NCBI RefSeq assembly: GCF_022458985.1
Contig: NC_061790.1
Span: 276,001 to 340,000 of the forward strand
Reading direction: 5' to 3'
Source: Mugil cephalus
Taxonomy: Eukaryota; Chordata; Actinopteri; Mugiliformes; Mugilidae
DNA: 64,000 bases
Shown in pieces: positions 13,746 through 25,020 of this stretch. Below the pieces are notes generated by a model. The model worked only from the letters and a program-made list of their open reading frames with translations, was not told where the DNA came from and made no database searches. The position numbers and the translations under genes are program-made. Every line of letters begins with the position of its first letter. Positions within the stretch are counted from its first letter, which is position 1.

Positions 13746-14662
13746 GTTGTTGAGGAGCTGGACCTGCGTAGACCTGGTCCTGACCACACAGGGTTTGGTT
13801 TTGTGTTTAATGTCAGGAACAGAACTTTAAATGACCCATAAGGCATTAGTGAGTCAAAGGTCGCCCAGCGGGAGGTGGAGGTGGTGCTGGTGGTGGTGGT
13901 GGAGGGTGGAGGGTGGGGGGGTTCTAGTGTTTTGTTGTCTCCGGCCCCGGTCCATCCCCCATCATGCATCACTCCATCAGACCGGGAGGAGGACCTCTAA
14001 CAGTAAAGGCACCGATCACAGGGTGTTGGACTGAATGTGAATCAACCAAAGAAGAAGAAGAAAACTGGAGAAAGTACAACATGAGAGGGTTTAGTCATCA
14101 GAGACTTTAGTATTCTGGGATATACGTCGACGTCAAAGCTGGGACAAGTTGAAGCTTTCTGAAACAGGACGTCAACTCCAAACAGAAACTCAACCAGGCG
14201 TCGTCACCGATACGGGCCCCTAGACCCAGGTCTGGAGTCTGGACTGGGTTAAAGCGTCCTACTTACATCCTGGTGTTTCTTCTGGAGTTCACTTCCAGTC
14301 TCACCACAAGTTCACACTGAGAGCAACGAGACTGAGGACGAGGAGGACAGACGTCCCCTGGTCCAGATCCGTCTGAGAACGGTTCTATTTTCACCGACGT
14401 TTTAGAATCAGATCAACTGGTTAAATGAGACGTTAGCCAACATGTCGCCTTAGCAACCGTGTGAAGGAGACTGGTTGTGGCCTGATGTGCAGAGAGGGAA
14501 ATAAAAGCCTGGTGCTCGCAGTGTGAACGCCTGTTTAGGTGATGCATATACTTTAAAAGTGCGGATTAAAAAGTCGTCTTTTTGGTGTTCAAGTGCATAA
14601 TTTGTTCTCACATTTATGGCTTTTAGTAACAAACGAGTAGAAACCAGGCGCTGGGCTCGTCC
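12121..14662. other. Intergenic; holds probable zbtb1 3' UTR
   Basis: No coding exon is supported. A CTGTCC/CTGGTC hexamer array lies at about 12170-12230 and an (ATT)n microsatellite at 13706-13752. The minus-strand zbtb1 transcript must end in the right part. A minus-strand AATAAA (TTTATT on +) at 13569-13574 is one candidate end, about 1.1 kb after the stop. Confidence 0.45.
13706..13752 (+). repeat. (ATT)n microsatellite
   Basis: About 13 TTA units followed by GTTGTTG. Confidence 0.95.
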
Positions 14663-16708
14663 CTATAGTCTCTTGGTGTGCTTGGAGTTATAGTGGCTCC
14701 TCATGTCTTTACGGAGCCGGAACTTTTCTCCACAGACGCCACAGATGTACAGGTGGACGTCCATGTGTTTCTCCAGCTGCTCTCCACCGGGGAAGATCTG
14801 GAAGCACACCTGGCAGATGGTTTCTCCGGCCGACAGGTGTGAGATCATGTGTCGGACGTGGTCGTGCTTGAGGAAGGTTCCCTGGTCGCAGACCGGGCAG
14901 ACGTAGCGCGCCATGCCTTTGTGCATGTCGGTGTGAAGCCGGAGCTGCCGCTCGCGCAGGAACTGCTTCCCGCAGGTCTGGCAGGTGAACTGCTTCTCCT
15001 TGGTGTGGACGGTGTAGTGCTCCCTCAGGTGGCAGCGCTGGTAGAAGCCTTTACCGCAGATGCTGCAGAAGTGTTTGCGGCGGTGATCCGGTTCGGCGCC
15101 CTCCTCCAGGATGGCCGGGCGGAACAGCTCCTGGTCGTGGCAGGACAGGGCGTGCTCCAGAGCCAGGCTCTCGTTCTGGAACAGCAGGCCACAGTGGGGG
15201 CAGGCCAGGTCTCCGGCCTCCAGCAGGCCCTCCTCCATGCCCTGCGCCTCCTCCAGCAGCGAGGCCTCGTCCTCGCCGTGGGAGTCCGACTCGGCGCCGT
15301 GGGATTCGCCGCAGCGCTCTGCGTGCTCCTGCAGCTGCCGGCCTTTGATCAGCACCTGGCCGCACCGGCCGCAGGCGCAGATGTGGCCCATGTGGTTGGC
15401 CAGGTAGTGGGCGGACTTGTCCTCGTCCGTTAACAGAGCTCCACACAGTTCACAGGGGACGCAGTCGGCGTCCGGCTTCTCGTCTTTGACCTTGCGGAGC
15501 TTGGCGGGGATCCCTGAATCGTCGCTGCTCGACATGTGGCCTTCGCTGCTGTTCTCCAGGCCGGAGACGCTGGGTTCTGGTTCGCGGGTGGATGCCGTCT
15601 TCTCCCTCACCGAGTCTTTGTGTGAGGCTTCACTGAAGTGTGTGCTACAGTCTCTGGACCCGTGCTCTCCCACCCGGACCACCTCAAACTCCGGGAACAC
15701 GCCCTCCTCCGGTTCAGTCTTGATGGTCTTGGTTGACCCGGGTTCTCCGTCCGGCCCCGCTACCGCCGACCTGATGGACAGGTCTGCGGCGTCCTTGGCC
15801 TCAGGCCAGTCGTCCTCGCCTTTACAGACGACCCTGTGTTCGTCTACGCTCTCGGAGGTGGAGCTCTCAGCTTTACTGGAGTCGTTGTCGCCCTCGGCGT
15901 TGCCCCGGGGCGGATGGTAGGCCTTCCGGTTGGTGCAGGTCAGGATGTGTTCGATTAAAAGCTTCTCGCAGCTGAAGACAAAGCCACAGTCGTCGCAGGT
16001 GTAGGTGCGTCCGAACCGCGGCCGGTCTTTGAGCGCCGAGCTCCGGCCGCTCGTCCTCTTCCTCAGGTCACACGGCTGCTCGACCGCTCCGTCCGAAGCT
16101 GCCGGCGCCACCATCAGAGGCGCCGCCACCACCTCCTCCGCCGCCACAGGCCGGCTGACGGAGGCTGGACCCGCCGGACGGCCAGCGCTGCTGTTGGCGG
16201 GTTTGGGCGGGCGCTCTCCTTCGGGGGCGGCGGGCCTCTGCTGCTCGTACATGCGGACCCCAAACATCATTTTCCCTCCGGCGGGTCCAGCGGAGGAGGA
16301 GGAAGAGGAGGACGAGGAGGCGCAGGAGGACGGGGTGAGGTTGGAGCTCCGGATGTCCCTGAGGTCCTCCAGCGAGTCGGGGATGTAGTACATCTGCAGG
16401 TAGGCCATGGACGCCTTGAGCTCCTCGAACTCGTAGCTCCCCACCACGATGCGCCCGAGGTACATGAGCTGCAGGATGAGGTCGAAGCACTCGGCGCTGA
16501 TCTGCATGTTGCTGAGGTCCAGGCGTCCCGCCCCCTGCTGGTCCCGGATGAACATCATCCTGAAGTAGGAGCTGCAGGCCGCCAGGACGGCCTTGTGAGC
16601 CCTGAAGTAGATGTCACCGATGGCGATGAGGCAGTCGCACAGGAAGCCCCACTCCCGCTGGTTGTTGAGCTGCTGGAGGACGTGATCGCTGTGGCTCGGC
16701 CTCGCCAT
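14663..16708 (-). CDS. zbtb1: BTB zinc-finger transcription factor ZBTB1
   Basis: This is a nuclear BTB/C2H2 regulator. In mammals ZBTB1 is needed for lymphocyte development and acts in translesion DNA damage signalling. The 681-residue frame is in one exon, as in mammals. It starts MARPSHSDHVLQQLNNQREW with a complete BTB domain to about residue 125. A poly-Ser linker and the family motif KMMFGVRMYE follow. Next comes an atypical finger (YTCDDCGFVFSCEKLLIEH, the ubiquitin-binding finger in mammals), then middle fingers including CACGRCGQVLIKGRQLQEH. The C-terminal array of five fingers spans about residues 545-678 and begins KHFCSICGKGFYQRCHLREH. A splice acceptor (CTGCAG) lies five bases before the ATG, so the 5' UTR is in an upstream exon. 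GC-rich codon use differs from the AT-rich flanks. Confidence 0.95.
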   Translation of the reverse strand: MARPSHSDHVLQQLNNQREWGFLCDCLIAIGDIYFRAHKAVLAACSSYFRMMFIRDQQGAGRLDLSNMQISAECFDLILQLMYLGRIVVGSYEFEELKASMAYLQMYYIPDSLEDLRDIRSSNLTPSSCASSSSSSSSSAGPAGGKMMFGVRMYEQQRPAAPEGERPPKPANSSAGRPAGPASVSRPVAAEEVVAAPLMVAPAASDGAVEQPCDLRKRTSGRSSALKDRPRFGRTYTCDDCGFVFSCEKLLIEHILTCTNRKAYHPPRGNAEGDNDSSKAESSTSESVDEHRVVCKGEDDWPEAKDAADLSIRSAVAGPDGEPGSTKTIKTEPEEGVFPEFEVVRVGEHGSRDCSTHFSEASHKDSVREKTASTREPEPSVSGLENSSEGHMSSSDDSGIPAKLRKVKDEKPDADCVPCELCGALLTDEDKSAHYLANHMGHICACGRCGQVLIKGRQLQEHAERCGESHGAESDSHGEDEASLLEEAQGMEEGLLEAGDLACPHCGLLFQNESLALEHALSCHDQELFRPAILEEGAEPDHRRKHFCSICGKGFYQRCHLREHYTVHTKEKQFTCQTCGKQFLRERQLRLHTDMHKGMARYVCPVCDQGTFLKHDHVRHMISHLSAGETICQVCFQIFPGGEQLEKHMDVHLYICGVCGEKFRLRKDMRSHYNSKHTKRL

Positions 16709-16712
16709 CGCC

Positions 16713-17202
16713 CTGCAGAGAGGAAATAAAGCAGCTCTGTGGTCGACCGTTTCATAACGTCTGGCTGGTTGGTTGAGCGGCTCAGGACCAGTTCTGAGTC
16801 CTGAAATGACTCATCAGCGTCAGACCTGAACCGCTCAACACAATGAAGACCTGAGAACAGAGAGCAGGGGAGTTCCCTCCCGCTCTTTACCAGACTCTTC
16901 ACGGTGGGAGGGCGCCTTAAAATAAGCCACCAGTATCTTCTAGTCTTTCACCAGAGCGCTGAAGATTAACCAGAGAAACACGACGACCTTTAACCAACGA
17001 GCGATAATAAAGAGTCTGGAAGAGACAGAACCAGCATCAGTCGGTTCCACTAACCAGTCGATTTCAGTTGGTTCGGCTTCTTCACGTTTAGTGACTGAAG
17101 CTCAGAGTTTATAAAGTGTGAAAACTTCAAAGACTGAAATTTATCTATGAAAATAACTTCTGTCTCTCATTTACCCACTGGTTTATTCAGAGAAGTGGAC
17201 AG
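16713..17202. other. zbtb1 intron 1 (left part)
   Basis: Non-coding sequence between the coding exon acceptor and the minisatellite. No further exon is recognised. Confidence 0.5.
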
Positions 17203-17585
17203 AACAGACCCAGGACTAGACCCAGGACTAGACCCAGGACCAGACCCAGGACCAGACCCAGGACCAGGACTAGACCCAGGACTAGACCCAGACCCAGGAC
17301 CAGACCCAGGACTAGACCCAGGACCAGGACTAGACCCAGGACCAGACCCAGGACTAGACCCAGGACTAGACCCAGACCCAGGACCAGACCCAGGACTAGA
17401 CCCAGACCCAGGACTAGACCCAGGACTAGACCCAGACCAGACCAGACCCAGGACCAGACCCAGGACTAGACCCAGGACTAGACCCAGGACTAGGACTAGA
17501 CCCAGGACTAGACCCAGACCCAGGACCAGACCCAGGACTAGACCCAGGACCAGGACTAGACCCAGGACCAGACCCAGGACTAGAC
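17203..17585 (+). repeat. GGACTAGACCCA 12-bp minisatellite in zbtb1 intron
   Basis: About 30 copies of a 12-bp unit, GGACTAGACCCA or GGACCAGACCCA, with 6-bp slips (CCAGAC, GGACCA). Frames on both strands give Pro-Gly-Leu-Asp or Gly-Ser-Ser-Pro repeats and are artefacts. Confidence 0.97.
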
Positions 17586-17859
17586 AGCAGTCACATAAAT
17601 TCTTCAAAGGATAATTTATTAAATATAAACATCCTAATCCTAATTTCCTGGTTCTTCTGTGCAGTAAAGCAAATGGAAAAGTCTGTATTTGTCGTTACTT
17701 ATTGATTATTATTTTGTAGTTTACTGGTCTGATCCCCTTTTTTAAAGATTAAACTGGACTGAATATGGCTGCTGAATTAAACTGGGTTTGAGCCCCGTTA
17801 ATTAAACTGAATTAATTTAAAATATTTTATTTTCATAATTAGTGTAGATGTTCGTGTTT

Positions 17860-18720
17860 GATTGGTCCCGGGGGCCCCGAGAGAGTCTGACCCGAGGCCC
17901 CTCAGGACGCGGACCCGGCCCTGGCCCCGGCTCCACCAGACTCCATTATAAAAAGCTGTAAATTAAGAGTCGGTCTGACTCGGGTCACTGGAAGTCACCA
18001 GCAGAGCAGCGGGGAGGAGACGGGGAGGAGGCGGGGAGGGGAGGCCGTGTTCGGCCCCGGCCCCCGTCCGGGACCAGCTAAAATGGAGATCAGAGCTAGG
18101 CTGTTAGCTAGCGGCTGTTAGCATCGACCGCACCCGAAGTCCCTCCAGAATAAATGACGGTGTCTGAGCAGGCGGAGGTGGAGGACTTTAAAAAAACACT
18201 AAAGTTAGATTTAATGTTATTATTTATAGAAAACTAAACTCTGGCTGAGACATCTGAGAGAACCAGAGGCTCCTCCAAAACACAAAACAACGATATATGA
18301 GCCCAGGCTTTTATTCTGAAACCTCACATCAGACGTCAGATGCCGTTAAATGACGCAGCGGAGACGTCGCTCCCGCAAACAGCCCCGCCGCCCCCGCACC
18401 GCACCGCCCCGCACCCCGCATCCCCAGCCAGCCCCAGCCAGGCTCAGCCAGGCCGCGGGGAGCTGCCCAGGCTCGTCCCCGGCTCGTCCCCGGCCATGCG
18501 GCTCTGAAGGCCGGACCCCACTCACCCTGGATCCCGGAGGCCGGCGGAGGAGCTGCTGCTGGCGGCGGAGGAGGAGTCGGTTCCTCCGGGGACGGAGCTG
18601 CGTTCAGGCCGAGAGTTGAGACGAAGGAGCGGCCTCTTCTTCTTCTCCTCCCGCTGGATGAAAGTACTTCCGCACAGAGCAACGCTGCGTCAAGACGCAC
18701 GCTGCCCGGAAGAAGAAATA
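17860..18720 (-). promoter_or_regulatory. CpG-rich promoter and 5' UTR exon of zbtb1
   Basis: A GC- and CpG-rich block stands out from AT-rich flanks. On the minus strand a consensus donor (CCAGG|GTGAGT) has its GT at 18525-18524. An upstream non-coding exon would therefore end at 18526 and join the acceptor at 16713. The start site is not visible, but CpG density falls past about 18720. A minus-strand ATG near 18700 would make a short upstream frame into the exon. It looks unconserved and Pro/Ala-rich, so I treat it as 5' UTR. Confidence 0.6.
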
Positions 18721-19384
18721 GCAGACTTCCTGCTAAACACAGCCTTCAAAATAAAATCCCACGTTGCTTTGTTTTGTATCATATCAATCCAGCTCAACTC
18801 CTCACTCCCTCTCTAAAGACTGATCCATCATCACCACTGGACACTTCAAACAACCTCTTATATACCACAATGTCAATGCCACATTCACTTATATTGATAT
18901 AATAATGATTATAATATTATTATTAACTAATGACTTTTTCCATTTGCTTTCGTGCGAAGAAGAACACGTTAATTCGAAAAATATTTACATTTAATAAACT
19001 GTCCTTTAAATGAATGAAATGTCTTTCTGTCTAGTCCTGGTCTCAGTGTCCCTCTTTCAGGCAGAGGCAGTAACTACACAACCTTCTGCTGCTTTTATCC
19101 TCCTTTTATCAGTAACTAACTTTTCAATTAATTAAACTCCTAATTAAATTAAACGTCCTCGAGAGGATTCAGATAAAATCATTTACTCTGACATTAAACT
19201 AAATTACGACCGAAAGAAACGTGAGTTATTTGACTATTATTTTCAGAAATATGAACCGGAAGTGAGAGTTTTGTCAGAGAGTAGAAACCGCGAGGAGGTC
19301 TCACTCTGAACCCTTCTCTGGGAGCACAGGTTTGATGAAGAGGAGGAGTTTTACCACTTTCTGGGACGCGATGCATTCTCCAGC
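18721..19384. other. Intergenic between zbtb1 and zbtb25 promoters
   Basis: AT-rich sequence with no gene seen. It separates two divergent CpG-rich promoters about 0.9 kb apart. Confidence 0.5.
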
Positions 19385-19462
19385 GTCTGGTCCTGGACCT
19401 GATCCTGGTTCTAGTCCAGATCCCGGTCCTAGACCTGGCTCTGGTCCTGGTCCTGATTCTCG
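19385..19462 (+). repeat. CCTGGT/CCTGAT hexamer array
   Basis: About a dozen degenerate hexamers (CCTGGT, CCTGAT, CCAGAT, CCTAGA) just upstream of the zbtb25 promoter. The motif resembles the intronic array at 17.2 kb on the opposite strand. Confidence 0.8.
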
Positions 19463-19569
19463 TCTATTTTATTCTTGCTTCTCGTCTTGCTACTTATTTC
19501 GATCCTGTTGCTGATGATGATGATCAGAGCCCCTCGTTGATGAGTGATTCGTCGTTGCTAAGTAACGCC

Positions 19570-19690
19570 GTCAGATCACGTGACCAATCCCCTTTGACCC
19601 TCCATCTCGCGAGACGTGAGGCGGGATTTCGCGAGATCGTGTCTGCAGCCTCGGCTCCGGATCCTCGAGACAATCCGCTCGTTTCTGCGG
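19570..19690 (+). promoter_or_regulatory. zbtb25 core promoter and 5' UTR exon
   Basis: Three known promoter motifs cluster here: TCACGTGA (E-box, USF type) at 19576-19583, directly followed by CCAAT at 19584-19588; the palindrome TCTCGCGAGA at 19605-19614; and a second near-copy TTCGCGAGAT at 19628-19637. TCTCGCGAGA is a recognised TATA-less promoter element. A strong donor (CTGCG|GTAAGA) has its GT at 19690-19691 and can join the acceptor ending at 21250. The surrounding CpG-rich block extends to about 19980. No TATA box is seen. Confidence 0.6.
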
Positions 19691-20164
19691 TAAGACGCTG
19701 ATTAACGGCGCGCGTGCACGCCACGCTCAGACAGACACGCGTGTGCAAGGCGTGCACGCGCGCCTGTGTGGGTGCGTGTGGGTGATGAGGGCGTGTGCGT
19801 GTTGACGATGGACGGAGGAGGCTGCAGAATCCGCGGGCGCGATGCGTCGTGCACGCGCGGAGCCGTGGTGTTGCTGGGAAGCGCGGGTGTCCGGGAATGC
19901 CCCCGCCCCACCCCCCAGAGCGCGCACGAGTGTGTGTCACAGGTGCAGCCTCACGACCTTCACTGAGGTCAGAGGTCACGCGTGCAGATGTTTACGTGCT
20001 AACGCTACTAACATGCTAACGCTGGTTGTTGACTTGGGGACATGATCCAGGTCTGGAACCAGCTGGAATAATTTATTACTGGAGGAAGTTGTTTTAGAGA
20101 ATGAATGAATGAATGAATAAAGAACAGCTGGTTGTTGACTTGGGGAGATGATCCACATTTTGGA

Positions 20165-20760
20165 ACAAGCTGTGATTGGTCCTCGTTAGTGTTTAAATGT
20201 AACCATAGCTGTGATTGGTCCTCGTTAGTGTTTAATGGAACCAGAGCTGTGATTGGTCCTCGTTAGTGTTTAAATGGAACCAGAGCTGTGATTGGTCCTC
20301 GTTAGTGTTTAATGGAACCAGAGCTGTGATTGGTCCTCGTTAGTGTTTAAATGGAACCAGAGCTGTGATTGGTCCTCGTTAGTGTTTAATGGAACCAGAG
20401 CTGTGATTGGTCCTCGTTAGTGTTTAAATGGAACCAGAGCTGTGATTGGTCCTCGTTAGTGTTTAAATGGAACCAGAGCTGTGATTGGTCCTCGTTAGTG
20501 TTTAAATGGAACCAGAGCTGTGATTGGTCCTCGTTAGTGTTTAAATGGAACCAGAGCTGTGATTGGTCCTCGTTAGTGTTTAATGTAACCAGAGCTGTGA
20601 TTGGTCCTCGTTATTGTTTAATGTAACCAGAGCTGTGATTGGTCCTCGTTAGTGTTTAAATGTAACCAGAGCTGTGATTGGTCCTCGTTAGTGTTTAATG
20701 GAACCAGAGCTGTGATTGGTCCTCGTTAGTGTTAAATGGAACCAGAGCTGTGATTGGTTG
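20165..20760 (+). repeat. 38/39-bp minisatellite in zbtb25 intron 1
   Basis: Sixteen copies of a 38- or 39-bp unit (core AGCTGTGATTGGTCCTCGTT) differ mostly by TTTAA versus TTTAAA and GGAACC versus GTAACC. Every unit carries GATTGG, an inverted CCAAT box. The last unit is degenerate. Confidence 0.97.
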
Positions 20761-21257
20761 TCTTGGTAACCGTGTGTCTCCTCCATGTTCTAGCTGATAG
20801 TTGTGGGTCAGTAGAGACGGGGTCACGGTAACTGAGGAAGTTTGGAGACTCAGACATTTGGACGACTCCTGTTCAGTCTCTGTTGACGAAAGTGAAGCAG
20901 GAAGTAGAAACTAAAATGAACCCGACTGGTAAAAAGACACAGCGCCACCTAGTGTTTGGGTTCTTACAGACTGAACCAGATTTGAGTTCTTTATTTCTGA
21001 TGACAACATCTGGTTCCTAAATCTGGATCATGTCTCCAAGTCTCCAACCATGTGTCCCTGGTTCTGGTCCAGTGTTGGGTAGAGATCCATCAGAGACTCT
21101 ACTGACCACATGGTGGCGCTGCTGAATATCGTCTTAGTGTTTTTATTGTGTACTCTGGGTTTTTACTGTACTTTGTATCACTTTGATGTATAATTTAATG
21201 AAAACTGCTTTATAAATAAAAAGTATTGTTGTTGTTGTTGTGTCTTCCAGCCGGGTC

Positions 21258-22686
21258 ATGGAGGTGTCGTCCCACAGCCTCTTCCTGCTGCAGCAGCTGA
21301 ACGTCCAGAGAGAGTTCGGTTTCCTGTGCGACTGCACCGTCGCCATCGGGAATGTCTACTTCAAAGCCCACCGAGCCGTGCTGGCCGCCTTCTCCAACTA
21401 CTTCAAGATGATCTTCATCCACCAGTCCAGGTCTGGGGGGCGTGGGGGTGTGTTGGGGGGGGGCAGCAGACCTCAGTAGACCTCATGTTGACCCGACGTG
21501 TCCTTGTGTTGGTGTCTCTGTCCTCAGCGAGTGCATAAAGATCCAGCCCACGGACATCCAGCCCGACGTCTTCAGCTACCTGCTCCACATCATGTACACG
21601 GGGATGTGTCCCAAGCAGCCGGTGGACCAGAGCCGGCTCCAGGACGGCATCAAGTTCCTTCACGCCTACCAGCTGTGCAGGAAGCCCGGGGAGGGGGCCG
21701 CCGACCACAACGCCGACGTCGTCCGCATGTCCAACCTCTACGGCATCCAGATCTCCTCCCAGCTGGCCAGCAAGGAGGCGCCCGGACTGCCCAAGGCCGG
21801 CGCGGCGTCCCGCGGGGCCCTGGAGGACGGGCGGTCCTCGACCCGGGGGGGGCGGTCCCTCGCCGTGGGGCTGGAGGGGGTCCCCTCGGACCACCAGACC
21901 TCAGGGCTACGCAACGTCTGCTCGGTGGCGTCGGGAGACGACTCGAACATCTCGACTCGCATCAAGCAGGAGCGGGTGGAGGAGGAGGAGGACGGCGAGG
22001 GGGCGGGGTCTCCATCCCAGGGGGGCAGCCCCAGTCAGGGTCTCCTGTTCAAAGACCGGCCCCTGGTGCTGCTGTGTCCCCGCTGTGGAGAACGGTGCTC
22101 CTCCCCAGAGGGCCTGAGGGAGCACCTGTTCAGCCACGCCCTCGACCCCGCCCGCCTCATGGAAGGCCTGTCGCAGGGCGGCGAGCTGGACGCCGGCGTG
22201 GAGGAGGGGCCCCCGGGCGCCCAGGACCAGCTGGACGCAGGCTGCCTGGAGGAGGCGCTGAGGCAGAGCCAGGCGTTAGCCAACCAGCTGGCGGCCGAGC
22301 TGAGGAGGAGCCGGGGGGGAGGAGGAGGAGGAGGCGGGACCAGTCCCACCGCCGCCGTGCTCCACTCGCGTAAACGTAAAATCGCCTGCGCCGTCTGCAG
22401 CCTCCGCTTCTCCCACAAGAGCCAGCTCCAGGAGCACATGTACACCCACACCGGCAAGCCGTCCCGCTACCACCGCTACAACCGCCTCTGCAGCCAGCTC
22501 TTCCAGGCCTCCGCCCACTTCTGCGAGGCCACCGCGGAGCCGGGGGGCGGAGCTGGGGGCGGAGCCTCGGCCGCCGCCCTCTCTGAGGACGCCAACAGGG
22601 ACGCTCAGGACAACGGCAGCTCCTGCTACTCGCTGGACTCAGAGGTCTCCCAGGAGGAGAGCGTGGACGGCGTGGCGGTGGAGTGA
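21258..22686 (+). CDS. zbtb25: BTB zinc-finger transcription factor ZBTB25
   Basis: Two coding exons (21258-21430 and 21528-22686) flank a 97-bp intron, GT at 21431 and AG at 21527. They join in frame to give 443 residues. The join restores the family sequence [20 protein letters not shown]. The BTB domain covers about residues 1-115, starting [21 protein letters not shown] Ser/Gly/Glu-rich middle follows. There are two C2H2 fingers, [22 protein letters not shown] and [21 protein letters not shown], matching the two-finger layout of ZBTB25. An acceptor (GTCTTCCAG) seven bases before the ATG shows that an upstream UTR exon exists. The protein is a nuclear transcription factor, reported in mammals as a repressor in T cells. 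It is divergent from zbtb1, as in mammals where the two genes are neighbours. Confidence 0.93.
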
Positions 22687-23130
22687 CGTCATGTGACCAG
22701 AGGGCGGCGCCGCGGTCGCAGCGTTTACTGGTTTCAGCTTCATTTTCAGTTCCTCTTTAAACTGACTCCATGTGTGGTGGTTTGATTAGTGAAGTCATCG
22801 CCCATCGGACCGGCTCAGACCAGCTGATCAGGTCCAGATCAGACCGTTGACCCGGACTCCTGGTCCTGGTCCTGGTCCTGGTCCTGGTTCTGGTTCAGGA
22901 ACGGGTTCATTCCCTGGAACACTGGTAAACTGTTGGAAACGTCTTGAGATGAACACGCAGGTCGCCGTGGTAACTGTGGTAACCGTGGTAACCGCCCCAA
23001 CCTCCTCCCTGATTTAACTTCATCTTCTTCTTCTTCGTCGGTTTTCAGTTTATTGATGGATCAGCTGATCAGGGCGGGGTGATAATAATAATAAACATCC
23101 ACTTCACTTCCTGTAAAATGTGAAAAAAAA

Positions 23131-23136
23131 AATAAA
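23131..23136 (+). terminator. Candidate polyadenylation signal of zbtb25
   Basis: AATAAA about 450 bp after the stop. Another candidate lies near 23427, so the exact transcript end is open. Confidence 0.4.
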
Positions 23137-24168
23137 AGCCTGCTTCTTATTTTATTTTGAAGGAGTCCTTTAAAAGTCAGATGATGCTGTTGGTTCCCAG
23201 TGTTGATTTTAGGATGATCAATGAATCGATTATTTTTAAATTATTTGATTGTTAATTCATTGACTGGTTAATTGGCAATGATGTCATTGATTAATTAATG
23301 TATAGATTGACCAGGTGATTAATTGATTAATTGATCACCTGGTCGTCGTCTTCTTTCCGTTTCACTGTAAAAAAAAAAAAATCCTGACGGGACGTTGAGT
23401 GTTTTTTCGTGTTTTTTCATTGTTTTGTAAATAAACGTCTTTTTCCACCAATCAGATCGCGGCTCTGGCTGAAGAGGGAGGAGTCTGTGTTGAGTCTTTT
23501 TTTTTTTTTTTTTTTTTTCTGTGTTGAGTCTAATGTCTAGTATCAGTTATTAGCTTGATTAGCTTTATGCCTGAGGCTTTTATTTTGGTATTCCCTGATG
23601 TTTTGAGGCTTTTAACTTTAAATATATATATATTTTTACATCCATGGCTTCGTTTTTGTTCATGAACAGAATAAATATCAAACTCTTCTTCTTCGCCTTA
23701 TTAGTCTGGAGGGAGTGGCCACGTGACGTCCTGTAGATGCAGCAGTGAAAGTGAAAGTGTTCAGTGTTTTTGTTTTTTTCAGATTCTCCATTTTGAGACG
23801 ACGGACCAGAAAGAAGAGCGGCTGCAGCAGGATGAGTGATAACAGGACTTGACTGTCATTATACTGTTGGAGTTTTCTCTTTATGGACGGTGGAGGAAGA
23901 ATGAGGTTAATTATTGACGTGAACATGTTGACGTGTGAGGAGCGTACGGATGGAAGCCTCCAGGGCTGAGTTATGGCCTGAGTTTAGTGCAGGTCTCTAA
24001 ATAAATACCATCAGGATGCAGATCTAACAACAAAACAGCTGTTAAAGTATTTTCCCCCGCCCCAGATGACGAACTGAGATCAGATCTGGACATTGAACTG
24101 AACAAAGAGACACAACAGCTCCACTAACAGCTCTTCCTGTATGAAAGAAACTGTCGAGACGATCGACT

Positions 24169-24252
24169 GTACTCATTCATTCACTCATTCGTTCATTCAC
24201 TCATTAATTCATTCACTCGTTCATTCATTCATTCATTCATTCATTCATTCTA
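24169..24252 (+). repeat. (ATTC)n tetranucleotide microsatellite
   Basis: About 20 units of CATT/ATTC with a few substitutions. Confidence 0.95.
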
Positions 24253-24479
24253 CACGTAACAAACAACGTGAAATCCCAGGACCCTGTGATTTCACAGCCT
24301 TTGCTCAGAGCTTTGTTGATGCACGTTTGTCAGAAGTTACAGCCTCAGGTCTTTCTGAATACGAAGCCTCCAGCCGGGTCCACCTGGGACCTGGTCCTCT
24401 GCAGCTCCTCCAGTCTGGATGGAAGCCATGTTCAGATCTCTCCACAGAGGTTGAGTCTGATTCTAGTCCGGAGCCACTC

Positions 24480-25020
24480 TGTCCTTTCATGTCTTGATGT
24501 CTTCATGAAAACCTGGTCCAGATCGCTCTGGACCAGGTTTTCATCCTTCATCCATCCCTCTGTCCTGACTCGGCTGTGGTCCCTATCTCACAGCATGATG
24601 CTATCACCACCATGCTCCACTGTAGGGATGCTACTGACTATAGAAGGACAGCGGAGCTCTTTCTGATCCAGTTTCAGGACGTCATTTAGACCAAACTCTG
24701 GAACACAAACATGTTATTCACACTAAGAGTTTCATATGTGCAGCTAAGCGAGAGTGACCAAGGAATTATCCTTCAGGATCATTAAACTCTAAGTCTAAGT
24801 CTATTGGCCTGCTGGCGCCTGGTTTTCATGTCAAACAGTTCAGTCTTTGTCTCATCAGACCAGAGAACTTTGTTTCTCGTGGTCCTTCAGGACCTTTACT
24901 AGGTCTTTCTTCTGGCCACTCACTGCTACACAGGTCTGGTGGTGGATTCCTTCTCTCCACAGAGGAATGTGGGAGCTCCAGCAGAGTGACCATCGGGTTC
25001 TTGGTCACCTCCCTGACTAG
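24480..25020 (-). mobile_element. Degenerate Tc1-like transposon fragment
   Basis: The + strand carries the complement of Tc1-like transposase landmarks. GTCTCATCAGACCAGAGAAC at about 24850 corresponds to the WSDE catalytic region. AGCATGATGCTATCACCACC near 24591 corresponds to the usual GG-GSIM region. The frame is broken throughout, so this is a dead copy. Confidence 0.7.

Larger units (their letters stand above)
22687..24479. other. zbtb25 3' UTR and intergenic
   Basis: Contains a (CTGGTC)n array at about 22860-22895, a T homopolymer near 23498-23518, and an (ATTC)n microsatellite at 24169-24252. No coding exon is supported. Confidence 0.5.

Noticed and set aside
14849-15433. Plus-strand 194-codon frame opposite zbtb1
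   Set aside because: It is the complement of the zinc-finger coding exon, hydrophobic and repetitive, with no domain.
17147-17614. Long open frames on both strands (about 150 codons each)
   Set aside because: They translate a 12-bp minisatellite inside the zbtb1 intron. A 12-bp unit free of stops keeps frames open by itself.
18329-18700. Minus-strand 123-codon frame in the zbtb1 CpG block
   Set aside because: Pro/Ala/Gly-rich and crossing a strong splice donor at 18525. Treated as 5' UTR.
20165-20760. CRISPR-like regular repeats
   Set aside because: Units are contiguous with no unique spacers, and the genome is a vertebrate. It is a minisatellite.
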